Source: a virus. From it: a stretch of DNA of 34,719 nucleotides. The DNA is taken from the IMG/VR virus record IMGVR_UViG_3300042353_000195, positions 1-34,719 of that record, one strand, 5' to 3'. This document shows, piece after piece, positions 15,396 to 22,229 of this stretch (position 1 is its first letter; every line of letters starts with the position of its first letter). The notes beneath the pieces are model-generated. The model was not told the origin of the DNA, ran no database searches, and worked only from the letters and a program-made list of their open reading frames with translations. The position numbers and the translations under genes were made by a program.

Positions 15396-15873
15396 TTTGT
15401 AATAATTTTTGTACTGATTCACTTACTTGATATTTGCTTTTTACTTGTTCGATGGTAAACTTACCTGAACTTAACGCTGTCTTTACGGCTTCGAAGTTGG
15501 GAGTATTAACTTCTAATGCTGGAAGTTGTTTGATACTTGTAACTGTCTTTACTCTCAAAGCATCTACATTCTCCCCAAAGGCTCTAATCTTCGCTACATA
15601 CAACGTAATATCTTTACCAACCCAATCCTCAATGTAAGGACTATTTAACGCTTTAGATATGTTCTTTGCATTTGTTGAATTTACGATCATTGGTTTGTGA
15701 CCTTTTAAGTAAATTACCATAGCTTCTTCTTTCTTGTCGCCATTCTGAACCATTTCCTTAACGGCTCTTTCGATTGTCACATTCAACTCAACTGAATTAG
15801 TTCCAACCATTAACTCGTAGCTTCCAATATAGCTTGGATTACGTAGCTTTTTAAAGTGTGTTTTATTCTCCAT
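15385..15873 (-). CDS. Probable ssDNA-binding/recombination partner protein (162 aa)
   Basis: The order FKKLRNPSYIGSYEL, KKEEAMVIYLKGHKPMIVN and PYIEDWVGKDITLYVAKIRAF is a pattern I recall from proteins encoded next to exonucleases in Bacteroidota phages. The short strands and aromatic residues fit an OB-like fold. Residues about 125-160 form a separate small helical domain (GKFTIEQVKSKYQVS) like a protein-interaction tail. It overlaps the exonuclease start by 11 bases. An annealing or single-strand binding role is inferred from this neighbour; no biochemical family name is certain. Confidence 0.55.
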   Translation of the reverse strand: MENKTHFKKLRNPSYIGSYELMVGTNSVELNVTIERAVKEMVQNGDKKEEAMVIYLKGHKPMIVNSTNAKNISKALNSPYIEDWVGKDITLYVAKIRAFGENVDALRVKTVTSIKQLPALEVNTPNFEAVKTALSSGKFTIEQVKSKYQVSESVQKLLQNGK

Positions 15874-16066
15874 TGTCTTTGTTTTTAAGTATTATTTCTA
15901 TTAAATCTTGTTCGCTAAATTCCCACATTAAGTATTGCAATAAATCCATTGCTAGTGATACCTGTTGTGGTTTCGTGTTGACTTCTTCCCCTAATATGTA
16001 ACCAAGTCTTTTGATTACTTTTAGGTTTATTTCATGCTTATCCGTCAAGTTCGCTACTATCTTCAT
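15863..16066 (-). CDS. Small protein (67 aa)
   Basis: The product starts MKIVANLTDKHEINLKVIKR and ends in an acidic helix (EFSEQDLIEIILKNKDNGE). It is about half helical, with no Cys. It overlaps the next gene by 11 bases and the previous one by 29. No family is recognised; it is one of three tiny genes that start the operon driven from the promoter at 16455. Confidence 0.5.
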   Translation of the reverse strand: MKIVANLTDKHEINLKVIKRLGYILGEEVNTKPQQVSLAMDLLQYLMWEFSEQDLIEIILKNKDNGE

Positions 16067-16226
16067 CTTCTTTTAATTTTTGTATTTGTAATTTAATTAT
16101 ATCAATCATATCTAATTGACCTTCGATTTTTTCAGTTGCTCCGTATTCATTAGATTTTCTAATTAATACGCTTTGAAAACCTTTAAGGTATGCTTCAAGT
16201 AATTCTAGTTTATCGTTCATCTTCAT
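16038..16226 (-). CDS. Small helical protein (62 aa)
   Basis: The product starts MKMNDKLELLEAYLKGFQSV and is predicted to be two helices with many Lys and Glu, ending in an acidic tail (KEDEDSSELDG). It overlaps both neighbours (28 and 17 bases). The second codon pair offers another ATG two codons in, and the first is used here. No family is recognised. Confidence 0.5.
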   Translation of the reverse strand: MKMNDKLELLEAYLKGFQSVLIRKSNEYGATEKIEGQLDMIDIIKLQIQKLKEDEDSSELDG

Positions 16227-16425
16227 TTATTTTAAGTTCTAATTCGTCTATTACTGATTCTGCTAATAAATCCATAATATCTTCTCCATTATGGTACACT
16301 CTTGTTATACATTCAAAACCACCTTCCGCTGGATGATCATATGTTTGGGGAGTGTAGTAGTCCCAGTCGTACTCGCAGTCTAAACTAATCCCGTAGTAGT
16401 CTACTCTTTTTGTTGATGTTGGCAT
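16210..16425 (-). CDS. First gene after the 16455 promoter, acidic protein (71 aa)
   Basis: The product starts MPTSTKRVDYYGISLDCEYD and contains two Tyr/Asp-rich segments (CEYDWDYYTPQTYDHPAEGG), then an acidic helix. It is the first gene downstream of a TAnnTTTG promoter, with a leader of about 25-30 bases, so it is probably made early and in quantity. I recall small phage proteins of the type YYTPQTYDHPAEGG without known function; anti-host or anti-defence roles are possible but unsupported. Confidence 0.55.
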   Translation of the reverse strand: MPTSTKRVDYYGISLDCEYDWDYYTPQTYDHPAEGGFECITRVYHNGEDIMDLLAESVIDELELKINEDER

Positions 16426-16454
16426 AATTCAAATATTAAATTGTTTCTATAGGA

Positions 16455-16488
16455 CAAATATAACTATTTTATTATAATAATATCACAA
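16455..16488 (-). promoter_or_regulatory. Bacteroidota-type promoter (TATATTTG)
   Basis: Read on the minus strand, TATATTTG at 16462-16455 fits the TAnnTTTG -7 box. TTG at 16488-16486 lies 23 bases upstream, a little more than the usual 19-21. The whole block is nearly the same as the one at 24238, including an ATTATAATA core. It overlaps the last codons of the VRR-NUC gene and reads into the small genes and recombination genes below. Confidence 0.7.
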
Positions 16489-16752
16489 TTCAGTAATAAT
16501 TTTTTGAAATTCTTTTAGGTCTCGAATTAGAAAGTATTTAAAACCTTGAGATTCAAGTAGTTTTTGTTGATACTTTTGTAATTCCGATTGAACTCCTTTT
16601 AAAGTTTTGAACTCAACAAACACACATAACCCATTTTTCAGCATAATTAAATCTGGGAAACCTGATACTGATACCTTAATTGTCTTGCAGCAATACCATC
16701 CATTCTTTTTAGCATGGTTGATACAACTACTTTGGATCTTACTTTCTAACAT
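16483..16752 (-). CDS. VRR-NUC nuclease (89 aa)
   Basis: This is a minimal VRR-NUC domain of the PD-(D/E)XK group. The core is Asp34 in GFPDLI (31-36), Glu47 and Lys49 in FVEFKTLKG (45-53), and Gln62 near the following helix. The length is normal for phage stand-alone versions. Such enzymes cut structured or replicating DNA and are often encoded next to a phage SF2 helicase, as here: the start overlaps the end of the helicase gene by 7 bases. A helicase-nuclease pair working on forks or junctions is inferred. Confidence 0.85.
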   Translation of the reverse strand: MLESKIQSSCINHAKKNGWYCCKTIKVSVSGFPDLIMLKNGLCVFVEFKTLKGVQSELQKYQQKLLESQGFKYFLIRDLKEFQKIITEL

Positions 16753-17954
16753 TTCTCGAATTGTTTTAATGTAAAGTTCTTTTTTTGCTTTACTACATTG
16801 TGAATTTGCTCTGTTAAACTACCTTTGCCATACACAAAATAAACATCGTTTTCTTTACGATTGATGGTTGTAAGTCGATCGATGGATTGAATGTAGTTTG
16901 TCCCTGAGAACCCAAAATTAAAGAATACTAAGCAATCTGCTGCACTTAAATTGATACCCATTGCAGAACTATACTGCTGTCCTATATAATGCTTATCCGT
17001 TGTATTAAACTCCTCGATGTCCATTGTGTTATTAGGAAATGTGAACTGAAGTAAATGTAATTCCTCGATATAATAATAGAATATAGCTAGCTTTTTACCT
17101 TTGAAGTGGTCTTTTATGAATAATGCTTTTGATTCATCCGTAACCATACTATTACCACTTTCAAACTTAATTGTTCCACTTTCTAGTTGATGTATCTTAC
17201 TCATCATTTTTGTTCCTGAATCTGCAAGTATTACCTCTATTTTACCTTGAACTACCTTATCTTTCTTTAATATATCAATCACTTTCTTATTACAGCTATC
17301 GAAATATATTACTTTCTCGTTTACTTTACTTTCAAATCCAGCTTCTTCTTGAGTGAATTTTAAAATATATGGCTGTATTACTGCATCTATTAAATCTATT
17401 TTAGCACAGGAATAATCTTTTGCTGGTCCGTATGAAGTATAAATCATATTAGGAGCAGTAAACACCTTACACCACGCATAAAAGTTTTTATATTGATTAA
17501 ATGGATTGTAAGCACTAAGCCAAAATTGATGGTATATTTGTGAATACGATTCAGATGCCATTGTTCCTGAAAGTAATATCAATGGTATACGTGAGAACCT
17601 TGCTTTAAATTCCTTTGTTTTATTACTAGGTTTAGGAAACGCACCCATACCATGCGCTTCATCTTGTATTACAACATCAAAATCGTTATCGGTAACCTTT
17701 GCTAGTGATTCATTATTAATGACCGTTAAATCGAATGTATATCCAAAATCTAGATAGTCATCCTGAATAGAACTAATTGCTTTTTTCTTAGTTAAGAATA
17801 GAACTTTTTTAGCTCCGTATAGTTTACAAGTTTCCAATGCGGTTGCACTTTTGCCAGTTCTAACAGAAAAATTTAGGTACACGATCTTCTTATCTTTTAA
17901 TACCTCAACTGCTTTTTGTGATAGGTCAATCTGATATTCTCTTAAAGTTTTCAT
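16746..17954 (-). CDS. SF2 DNA helicase (402 aa)
   Basis: Domain 1 shows a Q-motif-like start LREYQID, Walker A VRTGKS (31-36), DEAH (98-101) and motif III SGT (129-131). Domain 2 has a degenerate motif VI, QSIDRLTTINR. This arrangement is that of SNF2/DEAD-like helicases found in phage replication modules. ATP hydrolysis is expected. The VRR-NUC gene follows with a 7-base overlap, and the primase-helicase lies upstream, so it likely helps to process forks or recombination intermediates. Confidence 0.8.
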   Translation of the reverse strand: MKTLREYQIDLSQKAVEVLKDKKIVYLNFSVRTGKSATALETCKLYGAKKVLFLTKKKAISSIQDDYLDFGYTFDLTVINNESLAKVTDNDFDVVIQDEAHGMGAFPKPSNKTKEFKARFSRIPLILLSGTMASESYSQIYHQFWLSAYNPFNQYKNFYAWCKVFTAPNMIYTSYGPAKDYSCAKIDLIDAVIQPYILKFTQEEAGFESKVNEKVIYFDSCNKKVIDILKKDKVVQGKIEVILADSGTKMMSKIHQLESGTIKFESGNSMVTDESKALFIKDHFKGKKLAIFYYYIEELHLLQFTFPNNTMDIEEFNTTDKHYIGQQYSSAMGINLSAADCLVFFNFGFSGTNYIQSIDRLTTINRKENDVYFVYGKGSLTEQIHNVVKQKKNFTLKQFEKC

Positions 17955-17965
17955 ATTTAAGTATT

Positions 17966-18151
17966 TTAAATGTCTTTTAAGTTAATTTCGTTTAAATGTT
18001 CATCTATTAAGTATATTTCACCTTCTTTTTTTATAAATCCAAAGGCATCTTTTATATCGTAGTAATAAGAAAATATTTCATGACTTTTACCTGACAATAT
18101 CACATCGTACTCATTGATGCATTTTATGTATTTATCTAGCGATTCTTTCAT
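17966..18151 (-). CDS. Small acidic protein (61 aa)
   Basis: The product starts MKESLDKYIKCINEYDVILS and is acidic, with strand-like segments (GEIYLIDEHLNEINL) at its end. Its start overlaps the stop of the primase gene by 4 bases (ATGA), and 11 bases separate it from the helicase gene. It is a probable replication accessory by position alone; no family is recognised. Confidence 0.5.
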   Translation of the reverse strand: MKESLDKYIKCINEYDVILSGKSHEIFSYYYDIKDAFGFIKKEGEIYLIDEHLNEINLKDI

Positions 18152-20535
18152 AGTCCTTGCAATTCAGGTGAATCCCATATGTCATCAGAAGGTATCTTAG
18201 GCTCTTCGGTTCTGTTTTCAAATTCAATCCACCTACGATTGTTTGTTTTACCTTCTATTACTTTATGCTTATAAAATATAGAGTAAGTAGATAACCAGGA
18301 AGTATATCGTTTTTTAGATAACTTATGAAAGTCGGTATAGTCTTTCACAAATAAATCATGCAAATCATCTTTATAAAGTCTAACATTAAATGGTAAATTT
18401 CCATCGTTACACCATTCGTAGAACTCGTATGAAGTTTCTTTGATAAATTTACGGATGTCTAAGTTATTAAAATTATGCTTAACTAATCCATTTTCTAAAT
18501 AATATTGGCAGCAATTAATCATGTAGTTGTCAAATCTAGCCCACTCTTCTTTGTCCCACTCATCAAATAGCATATGTCCGAACTCATCTAGTGGTGTATG
18601 TTTAAAACTAAAGTAGTCACTCATTTCAACTTCAAATTTTCTACGTTCAAACGAACCGCCAACACCTCCAATAGTGTAGTTGGTTGTGATTAATATCTTT
18701 GGAGATTTATTTACAGGTAATTTGATTGCATCCTGACCTTTGTACTCTAGAGTAATACCTTCTGTAATTAAAGAGAATAAAGATTCAAAATTAAAGTTCT
18801 TCTTAACATCATCGAATACTAGTACTTGGGTATCTGTTGAAACCGTTTGGTAAGGAAATGACTTATTAAATTCAAAAGTCTTCCCATCTATAGATGCTAC
18901 TTTCTTCATCTTTGCAAGTGCGTTCCAAAATAATCCTTTACCACTTCCTCCATTAGGATTCTCTGATATCGTTTCATCATTGAAAACAATTGCTTTATTA
19001 TTAGCACTAGTCTTAAATGAGTGCATTAAATATCCAATTACTGACTTAAATGAATTGTATTTACTTACATCCTTTCCAGCAATCAACCATAAGAACTTTC
19101 TAAATACTGCATCGTGATGGTCGTAACTTTCAAAGTCTCTATCGATTAATTGTTTCTTCCAAACAAATCCTTTGATGTCAATATAATCTATCTTCTTTAC
19201 TTCGTTTTTAGATACTTCTAAAGCACAATTGTTATAGTATAGATATGCTTTATCGATAGTATCTTCTTTAATTTCTATTTCAGCACTTTCTAAACAAGAT
19301 AAAAACTCACTTGTAAAGTATTTCGTAGTGGATGCCATCATGTCATAAGGCATAAATCCGATGTCATCACGCTGTAATAATGTATCTAAAACAAAGTCTT
19401 TTATTCTTTTCTCGTTTGTTTCTTCAATTAAGTTTTGGTCTTTACGGATAAAAGTATAAGTGTTACTATTTGTAGGAAAATATTTAAAGAAATTATTCTC
19501 CTGTAACCAAAACTTATATTTATGTGGTGAAAGTTTACATTTTCCTTCCTGGTCGTGTGACCAAAAGTCTTCAGTTTCTACACGTTCTTTTAATCCTGAT
19601 ACACAATTTTCTAAATCTGACTCGTTGTACTCAGGGAATGAATTAAATATTTCCTTTACTTTTTTACCACTTCTAATTTGTTTCTCAATTTTATGTTTAG
19701 TCTGAGTGTCTTCAAAGAATCTAGTTCCAAATTCGTGTGCATTTTTATAAGCAGAATTTAAAAGCATTAATATCTCTTTATCTTTACCGCCTTCATCAAA
19801 TTGCAATAATACATTTTCAGCTTCTCTAATATTGATTCCAAATGTATTTAATGCTGCAGCTAGTTTAAAAAGATTATTATTCTTTTGCCCAGCTACCATT
19901 CCGTGATTATCATTCCACCATTTTAATAAATTAGATATGATTCTATTGTCTGACTTAATAGCTAGTAATGGCTCTTGTACTCCTATATCCGATATAGATA
20001 ATGACTCACATTCAGTCCATGTCTTTGACTCTTTATTTAAATATAAGTTTTCATCATATGATTCAAAACAGAATCTATCAATATTAGAAGATGACTTATC
20101 CCAAAACTCAGAATTAAAATGTTTCTCTAAAGCTAAAAAATAATTCTTATGTTCACCAACTGCAGATATTTTAACCAATACCTTTATTCCTTTACCACTT
20201 GGAGAAATCCAGCAAGCAAAAACAAACTCGTCTTTGCATATTTCTTCTTTAAATTTAATGGTATCCTCAAAATTAGCTAGTCCATCAAAGTCTAATATTA
20301 TTAATCCTGACCTTTTATCAATACCTCTTATTGACCTTTGCTTAAATGTGCCATTAAAACAAACACCTGGAAGTCCTTTCTTTAATTTGTTTTGCTCATC
20401 CTTTGATTCAGCTAATCTTATTTGCTCGTTTAATGCTTTACTCTTGCCTGACTTAATGCGATCTAAAGCATAGTAAACATCTTTGTTGAATGGATTAGAA
20501 CTATCCATTACCGTCTTAAATATTGATACTAACAT
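18148..20535 (-). CDS. Primase-helicase with BT4734-like N-terminus (795 aa)
   Basis: Residues 1-150 match the BT4734/VirE N-terminal type, with the metal-binding-like strand LIILDFDGL (78-86) and SPSGKGIKVLVK (111-122), which suggests a primase-like fold. Residues about 170-300 resemble a VirE/PriCT linker. The C-terminal half is an SF3-like helicase: Walker A NPNGGSGKG (526-534), Walker B VLVFDD (571-576), sensor ITTN (616-619) and an Arg-rich SFERRKFEVE (628-637). It would unwind and prime phage DNA for the host polymerase. No phage polymerase was found, so this is the central replication protein. It overlaps the 90-aa gene upstream by 7 bases. Confidence 0.82.
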   Translation of the reverse strand: MLVSIFKTVMDSSNPFNKDVYYALDRIKSGKSKALNEQIRLAESKDEQNKLKKGLPGVCFNGTFKQRSIRGIDKRSGLIILDFDGLANFEDTIKFKEEICKDEFVFACWISPSGKGIKVLVKISAVGEHKNYFLALEKHFNSEFWDKSSSNIDRFCFESYDENLYLNKESKTWTECESLSISDIGVQEPLLAIKSDNRIISNLLKWWNDNHGMVAGQKNNNLFKLAAALNTFGINIREAENVLLQFDEGGKDKEILMLLNSAYKNAHEFGTRFFEDTQTKHKIEKQIRSGKKVKEIFNSFPEYNESDLENCVSGLKERVETEDFWSHDQEGKCKLSPHKYKFWLQENNFFKYFPTNSNTYTFIRKDQNLIEETNEKRIKDFVLDTLLQRDDIGFMPYDMMASTTKYFTSEFLSCLESAEIEIKEDTIDKAYLYYNNCALEVSKNEVKKIDYIDIKGFVWKKQLIDRDFESYDHHDAVFRKFLWLIAGKDVSKYNSFKSVIGYLMHSFKTSANNKAIVFNDETISENPNGGSGKGLFWNALAKMKKVASIDGKTFEFNKSFPYQTVSTDTQVLVFDDVKKNFNFESLFSLITEGITLEYKGQDAIKLPVNKSPKILITTNYTIGGVGGSFERRKFEVEMSDYFSFKHTPLDEFGHMLFDEWDKEEWARFDNYMINCCQYYLENGLVKHNFNNLDIRKFIKETSYEFYEWCNDGNLPFNVRLYKDDLHDLFVKDYTDFHKLSKKRYTSWLSTYSIFYKHKVIEGKTNNRRWIEFENRTEEPKIPSDDIWDSPELQGL

Positions 20536-20801
20536 ACTATTATATTATCTACTCTATTATTAAATACGTCTTTATCTATTCTATACACCCTCTTAAATGA
20601 TTCCGAAATAAATTTACGTGCTACTTCGGTTGCCAAATGTATATCTTTTTTACGAGAATTGTTTTCTAGTGTTAAAGTTACTTTTGTTTTATACTTATTG
20701 CATTTGATTGGCTTTAAGTTACGATTAGTGTTTCTATTGATAACATTACCAAAGTTACTAATGTAATAATGTTCTTCCAGGTGCTTCCAATCTTCTACCA
20801 T
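20529..20801 (-). CDS. NUMOD4/HNH-like protein lacking key residues (90 aa)
   Basis: Residues 4-22 (DWKHLEEHYYISNFGNVIN) resemble the NUMOD4 DNA-binding motif. The second half has the shape of an HNH domain: HLATEVARKFI (55-65) and NNRVDNIIV (81-89) are preserved, but the central Asp-His of the usual VDHIN segment is replaced by Tyr73-Arg74 in RVYRIDKD. The protein ends right there. I infer a former homing endonuclease that may now only bind DNA. It lies between the primase and a lipoprotein gene, with overlaps of 7 bases on both sides. Confidence 0.65.
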   Translation of the reverse strand: MVEDWKHLEEHYYISNFGNVINRNTNRNLKPIKCNKYKTKVTLTLENNSRKKDIHLATEVARKFISESFKRVYRIDKDVFNNRVDNIIVC

Positions 20802-21019
20802 TCTTGCTCATTAAACATACAATAATCATTTCCAGGATGTGCATTAATCCAATCACCAGGGTATAGATAAAATTTCTTTAAATTACCTGTGTTTGAGTTT
20901 CTAATAACTATAGAATGATCTTTTACATTGTCATCTACAATTAATCCACAAGAAGATGGCTCTTTCTGACAGCTAAACAATCCAATTGCTAATGCTGATA
21001 CTAATACTAATTTTTTCAT
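20795..21019 (-). CDS. Phage-encoded lipoprotein (74 aa)
   Basis: Residues 1-17 (MKKLVLVSALAIGLFSC) are a lipoprotein signal: basic start, hydrophobic core and a lipobox ending in Cys17. The mature part is short, with two more Cys (23-ish and near residue 67), and polar strands (DHSIVIRNSNTGNLKKFYLY). It would be anchored in a membrane facing the periplasm or the outside. Small lipoproteins in phages often act in superinfection exclusion by blocking receptors; this is inference. It overlaps the NUMOD4-HNH gene by 4 bases and the degenerate HNH gene by 7. Confidence 0.7.
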   Translation of the reverse strand: MKKLVLVSALAIGLFSCQKEPSSCGLIVDDNVKDHSIVIRNSNTGNLKKFYLYPGDWINAHPGNDYCMFNEQEW

Positions 21020-21507
21020 AATGTTTTTAATTTATTTTGATATGCTATACTTGCTGCTAATTCACAATTGAAGTATCCTAAATGTTTTTTCTTAGAATTT
21101 ATTTGTATTTTGGTCGTCCATTTTTTAGCTGATTTACACCAGCTTACACCAGTATATTTTGACGTTTTATTTTTAACATCCTTTGAGCAATTTTCTCGTT
21201 GAGTAATTAATTGTAAATTCTCTAAACGATTATCTAATTTATTCCAATTAATGTGATCAACTACCAATGCCATTCCGCAAGGATTATGATTAAGAAAAGC
21301 CATGGCAACTAATTGATGAACTGTTGTGTTTTGTGAAATACCATCTTTAAAAAGACAAACTTTAAAGTATCCACTTCCATTTATGTTTTGCTTTAAGATT
21401 TTTTCTTTACGAGTTTTATCATTTCCTAGTGATTTTACTCTACCTAAAGAACTTACTTCGTAAAGTCCTTCATAACAAGGAATGTCTTTCCATACTTCCT
21501 TTTCCAT
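21016..21507 (-). CDS. NUMOD4-HNH-AP2 homing endonuclease (163 aa)
   Basis: Three parts are visible. Residues 5-28 are NUMOD4 (VWKDIPCYEGLYEVSSLGRV). The HNH core is VHQLVAMAFLNHNP (63-76), VDHINWNKLDNRLENL (83-98), with His64, Asp84-His85 and Asn93/97 as candidate catalytic or structural residues. Residues 115-155 resemble an AP2-type binding domain (YTGVSWCKSAKKW, HLGYF). Such enzymes cut DNA lacking the element and spread it. It stands alone, not in an evident intron, and is the first gene after the promoter and hairpin at 21530-21637. Confidence 0.88.
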   Translation of the reverse strand: MEKEVWKDIPCYEGLYEVSSLGRVKSLGNDKTRKEKILKQNINGSGYFKVCLFKDGISQNTTVHQLVAMAFLNHNPCGMALVVDHINWNKLDNRLENLQLITQRENCSKDVKNKTSKYTGVSWCKSAKKWTTKIQINSKKKHLGYFNCELAASIAYQNKLKTL

Positions 21508-21628
21508 ACTGTACTTATGTTAAATGAAAAACCCATATTGTGCTTTCGGAGTACAGCCTACTAACACAATATGGGTTCTTACTAATTTCTTTTTCTATTT
21601 AAGAGCTGTACTTCTCTTTAATCGATAC
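21505..21628 (-). ncRNA. Structured 5-prime leader or small RNA before the HNH gene
   Basis: Transcription from the box at 21630-21637 would give about 120 bases before the ATG at 21505-21507. The leader holds AGTACAGC (21612-21605), then a 13-bp hairpin with a 22-base loop containing GCTGTACT (21557-21550), then AGTACAG (21515-21509) just before the start codon. The loop can pair either with the upstream copy (8 bp) or with the copy at the start codon (7 bp), not both. The hairpin is followed by TTTTTC. It could be a translational switch, an attenuator or an independent short RNA; which one is not decided by sequence. Confidence 0.5.
21530..21577 (-). terminator. Strong hairpin followed by U-run (terminator or attenuator)
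   Basis: Bases 21530-21542 and 21565-21577 are a perfect 13-bp inverted repeat (AACCCATATTGTG and its complement) with a 22-base loop. On the minus strand the stem runs into five T then C, as in an intrinsic terminator. It lies between the promoter and the HNH start codon, so it would act as an attenuator or end a short RNA of about 100 bases. On the plus strand the tail is not T-rich enough. Confidence 0.6.
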
Positions 21629-21629
21629 A

Positions 21630-21637
21630 CAAATATA
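21630..21637 (-). promoter_or_regulatory. Bacteroidota-type -7 promoter box (TATATTTG)
   Basis: TATATTTG read on the minus strand fits TAnnTTTG. Unlike the copies at 16455 and 24238, no TTG is found at about 20-23 bases upstream, and the upstream bases diverge after the first dozen. It would start transcription near 21624, giving the structured leader and then the HNH, lipoprotein and primase genes. Activity is inferred. Confidence 0.55.
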
Positions 21638-21970
21638 ACTCAAATATTCTTTACTTGTTTCACTTATTTGAAAATATATTGTTATTTATATTGATTCTAA
21701 ATAGATAAGTACACATTGAATAGGATAAGTACACTTTCAAAAAATAATTCGTACCTAACTCAAAGCCAACCACAGCCTACGTTACAGGGGAAATAGGTAC
21801 TAATTATTGGTTTTTTTCCGGAAAAAATAAAAAAAAAGTTTTAAAGTAATAAAGCAGAAAATAAAATATATATAGAAGTGGGCAAAAAATCTGTCTATTT
21901 GTATCGAGTAGCCTTGCATCCTTTGCTATCACTACGTTTCAGGTAGGTACACTTTTTTAAATGTTAGGTA
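21638..21970. other. Non-coding region with GTAC-cored repeats; origin candidate
   Basis: This is the main part of the only long gap without a gene. It holds the tandem GATAAGTACAC at 21704-21714 and 21724-21734 (20-base period), GTACCTAAC at 21751-21759 with its inverse GTTAGGTAC at 21963-21971, a direct repeat TAGGTACTAAT at 21794 and 21965, and a third GGTACAC near 21946. A 16-base palindrome TTTTTTCCGGAAAAAA lies at 21812-21827, followed by an AT-rich tract to about 21876. Iterons plus an AT-rich tract next to replication genes suggest an origin or a regulator-binding region. No protein-coding frame of note is seen. Confidence 0.55.
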
Positions 21971-22189
21971 CTAATCCATCAATAATCCATTTTGATGCAT
22001 TATCTCACGAATTTTGTTGCGTACTTGTTCAGCATTTTCGATTTCAGAACCTATTTCAGAGTATTTATATATGCTTCGATAATATTGATCTAACTCCTCA
22101 ATTACAAATGCGTATTTCCATCCGTATAGTGCGCATTTTAAATCTTCGCTATCTTCTATTGAGTCAAATTCTAGTGTTACTTTTGCCAT
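21971..22189 (-). CDS. Conserved small phage protein (72 aa)
   Basis: The product starts MAKVTLEFDSIEDSEDLKCAL and continues YGWKYAFVIEELDQYYRSIYKY, then a helix ending REIMHQNGLLMD. I recall this pattern of a short strand, an acidic turn, then two helices with a W-x-x-A-x-x-ELDQ core as a common small protein in phages of several phyla, without a known role. It lies beside the repeat region, and its stop codon lies within the last GTAC repeat. An AT-rich 40-base leader separates it from the metallophosphoesterase gene. Confidence 0.6.
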   Translation of the reverse strand: MAKVTLEFDSIEDSEDLKCALYGWKYAFVIEELDQYYRSIYKYSEIGSEIENAEQVRNKIREIMHQNGLLMD

Positions 22190-22229
22190 GATTAACTTTA
22201 AATTTTTATTTTATTTTAAGGGTATAACC

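Noticed and set aside
21638-21970. CRISPR array or tRNA in the gap
   Set aside because: The repeats are short (9-11 bases), unevenly spaced and few. No cloverleaf or T-arm sequence was seen.
21505-21977. Group I intron around the HNH gene
   Set aside because: The NUMOD4-HNH gene has a strong hairpin at its 5-prime side, but no P/Q/R/S-type core, no split host gene and no exon match on the other side were found. A free-standing endonuclease fits better.
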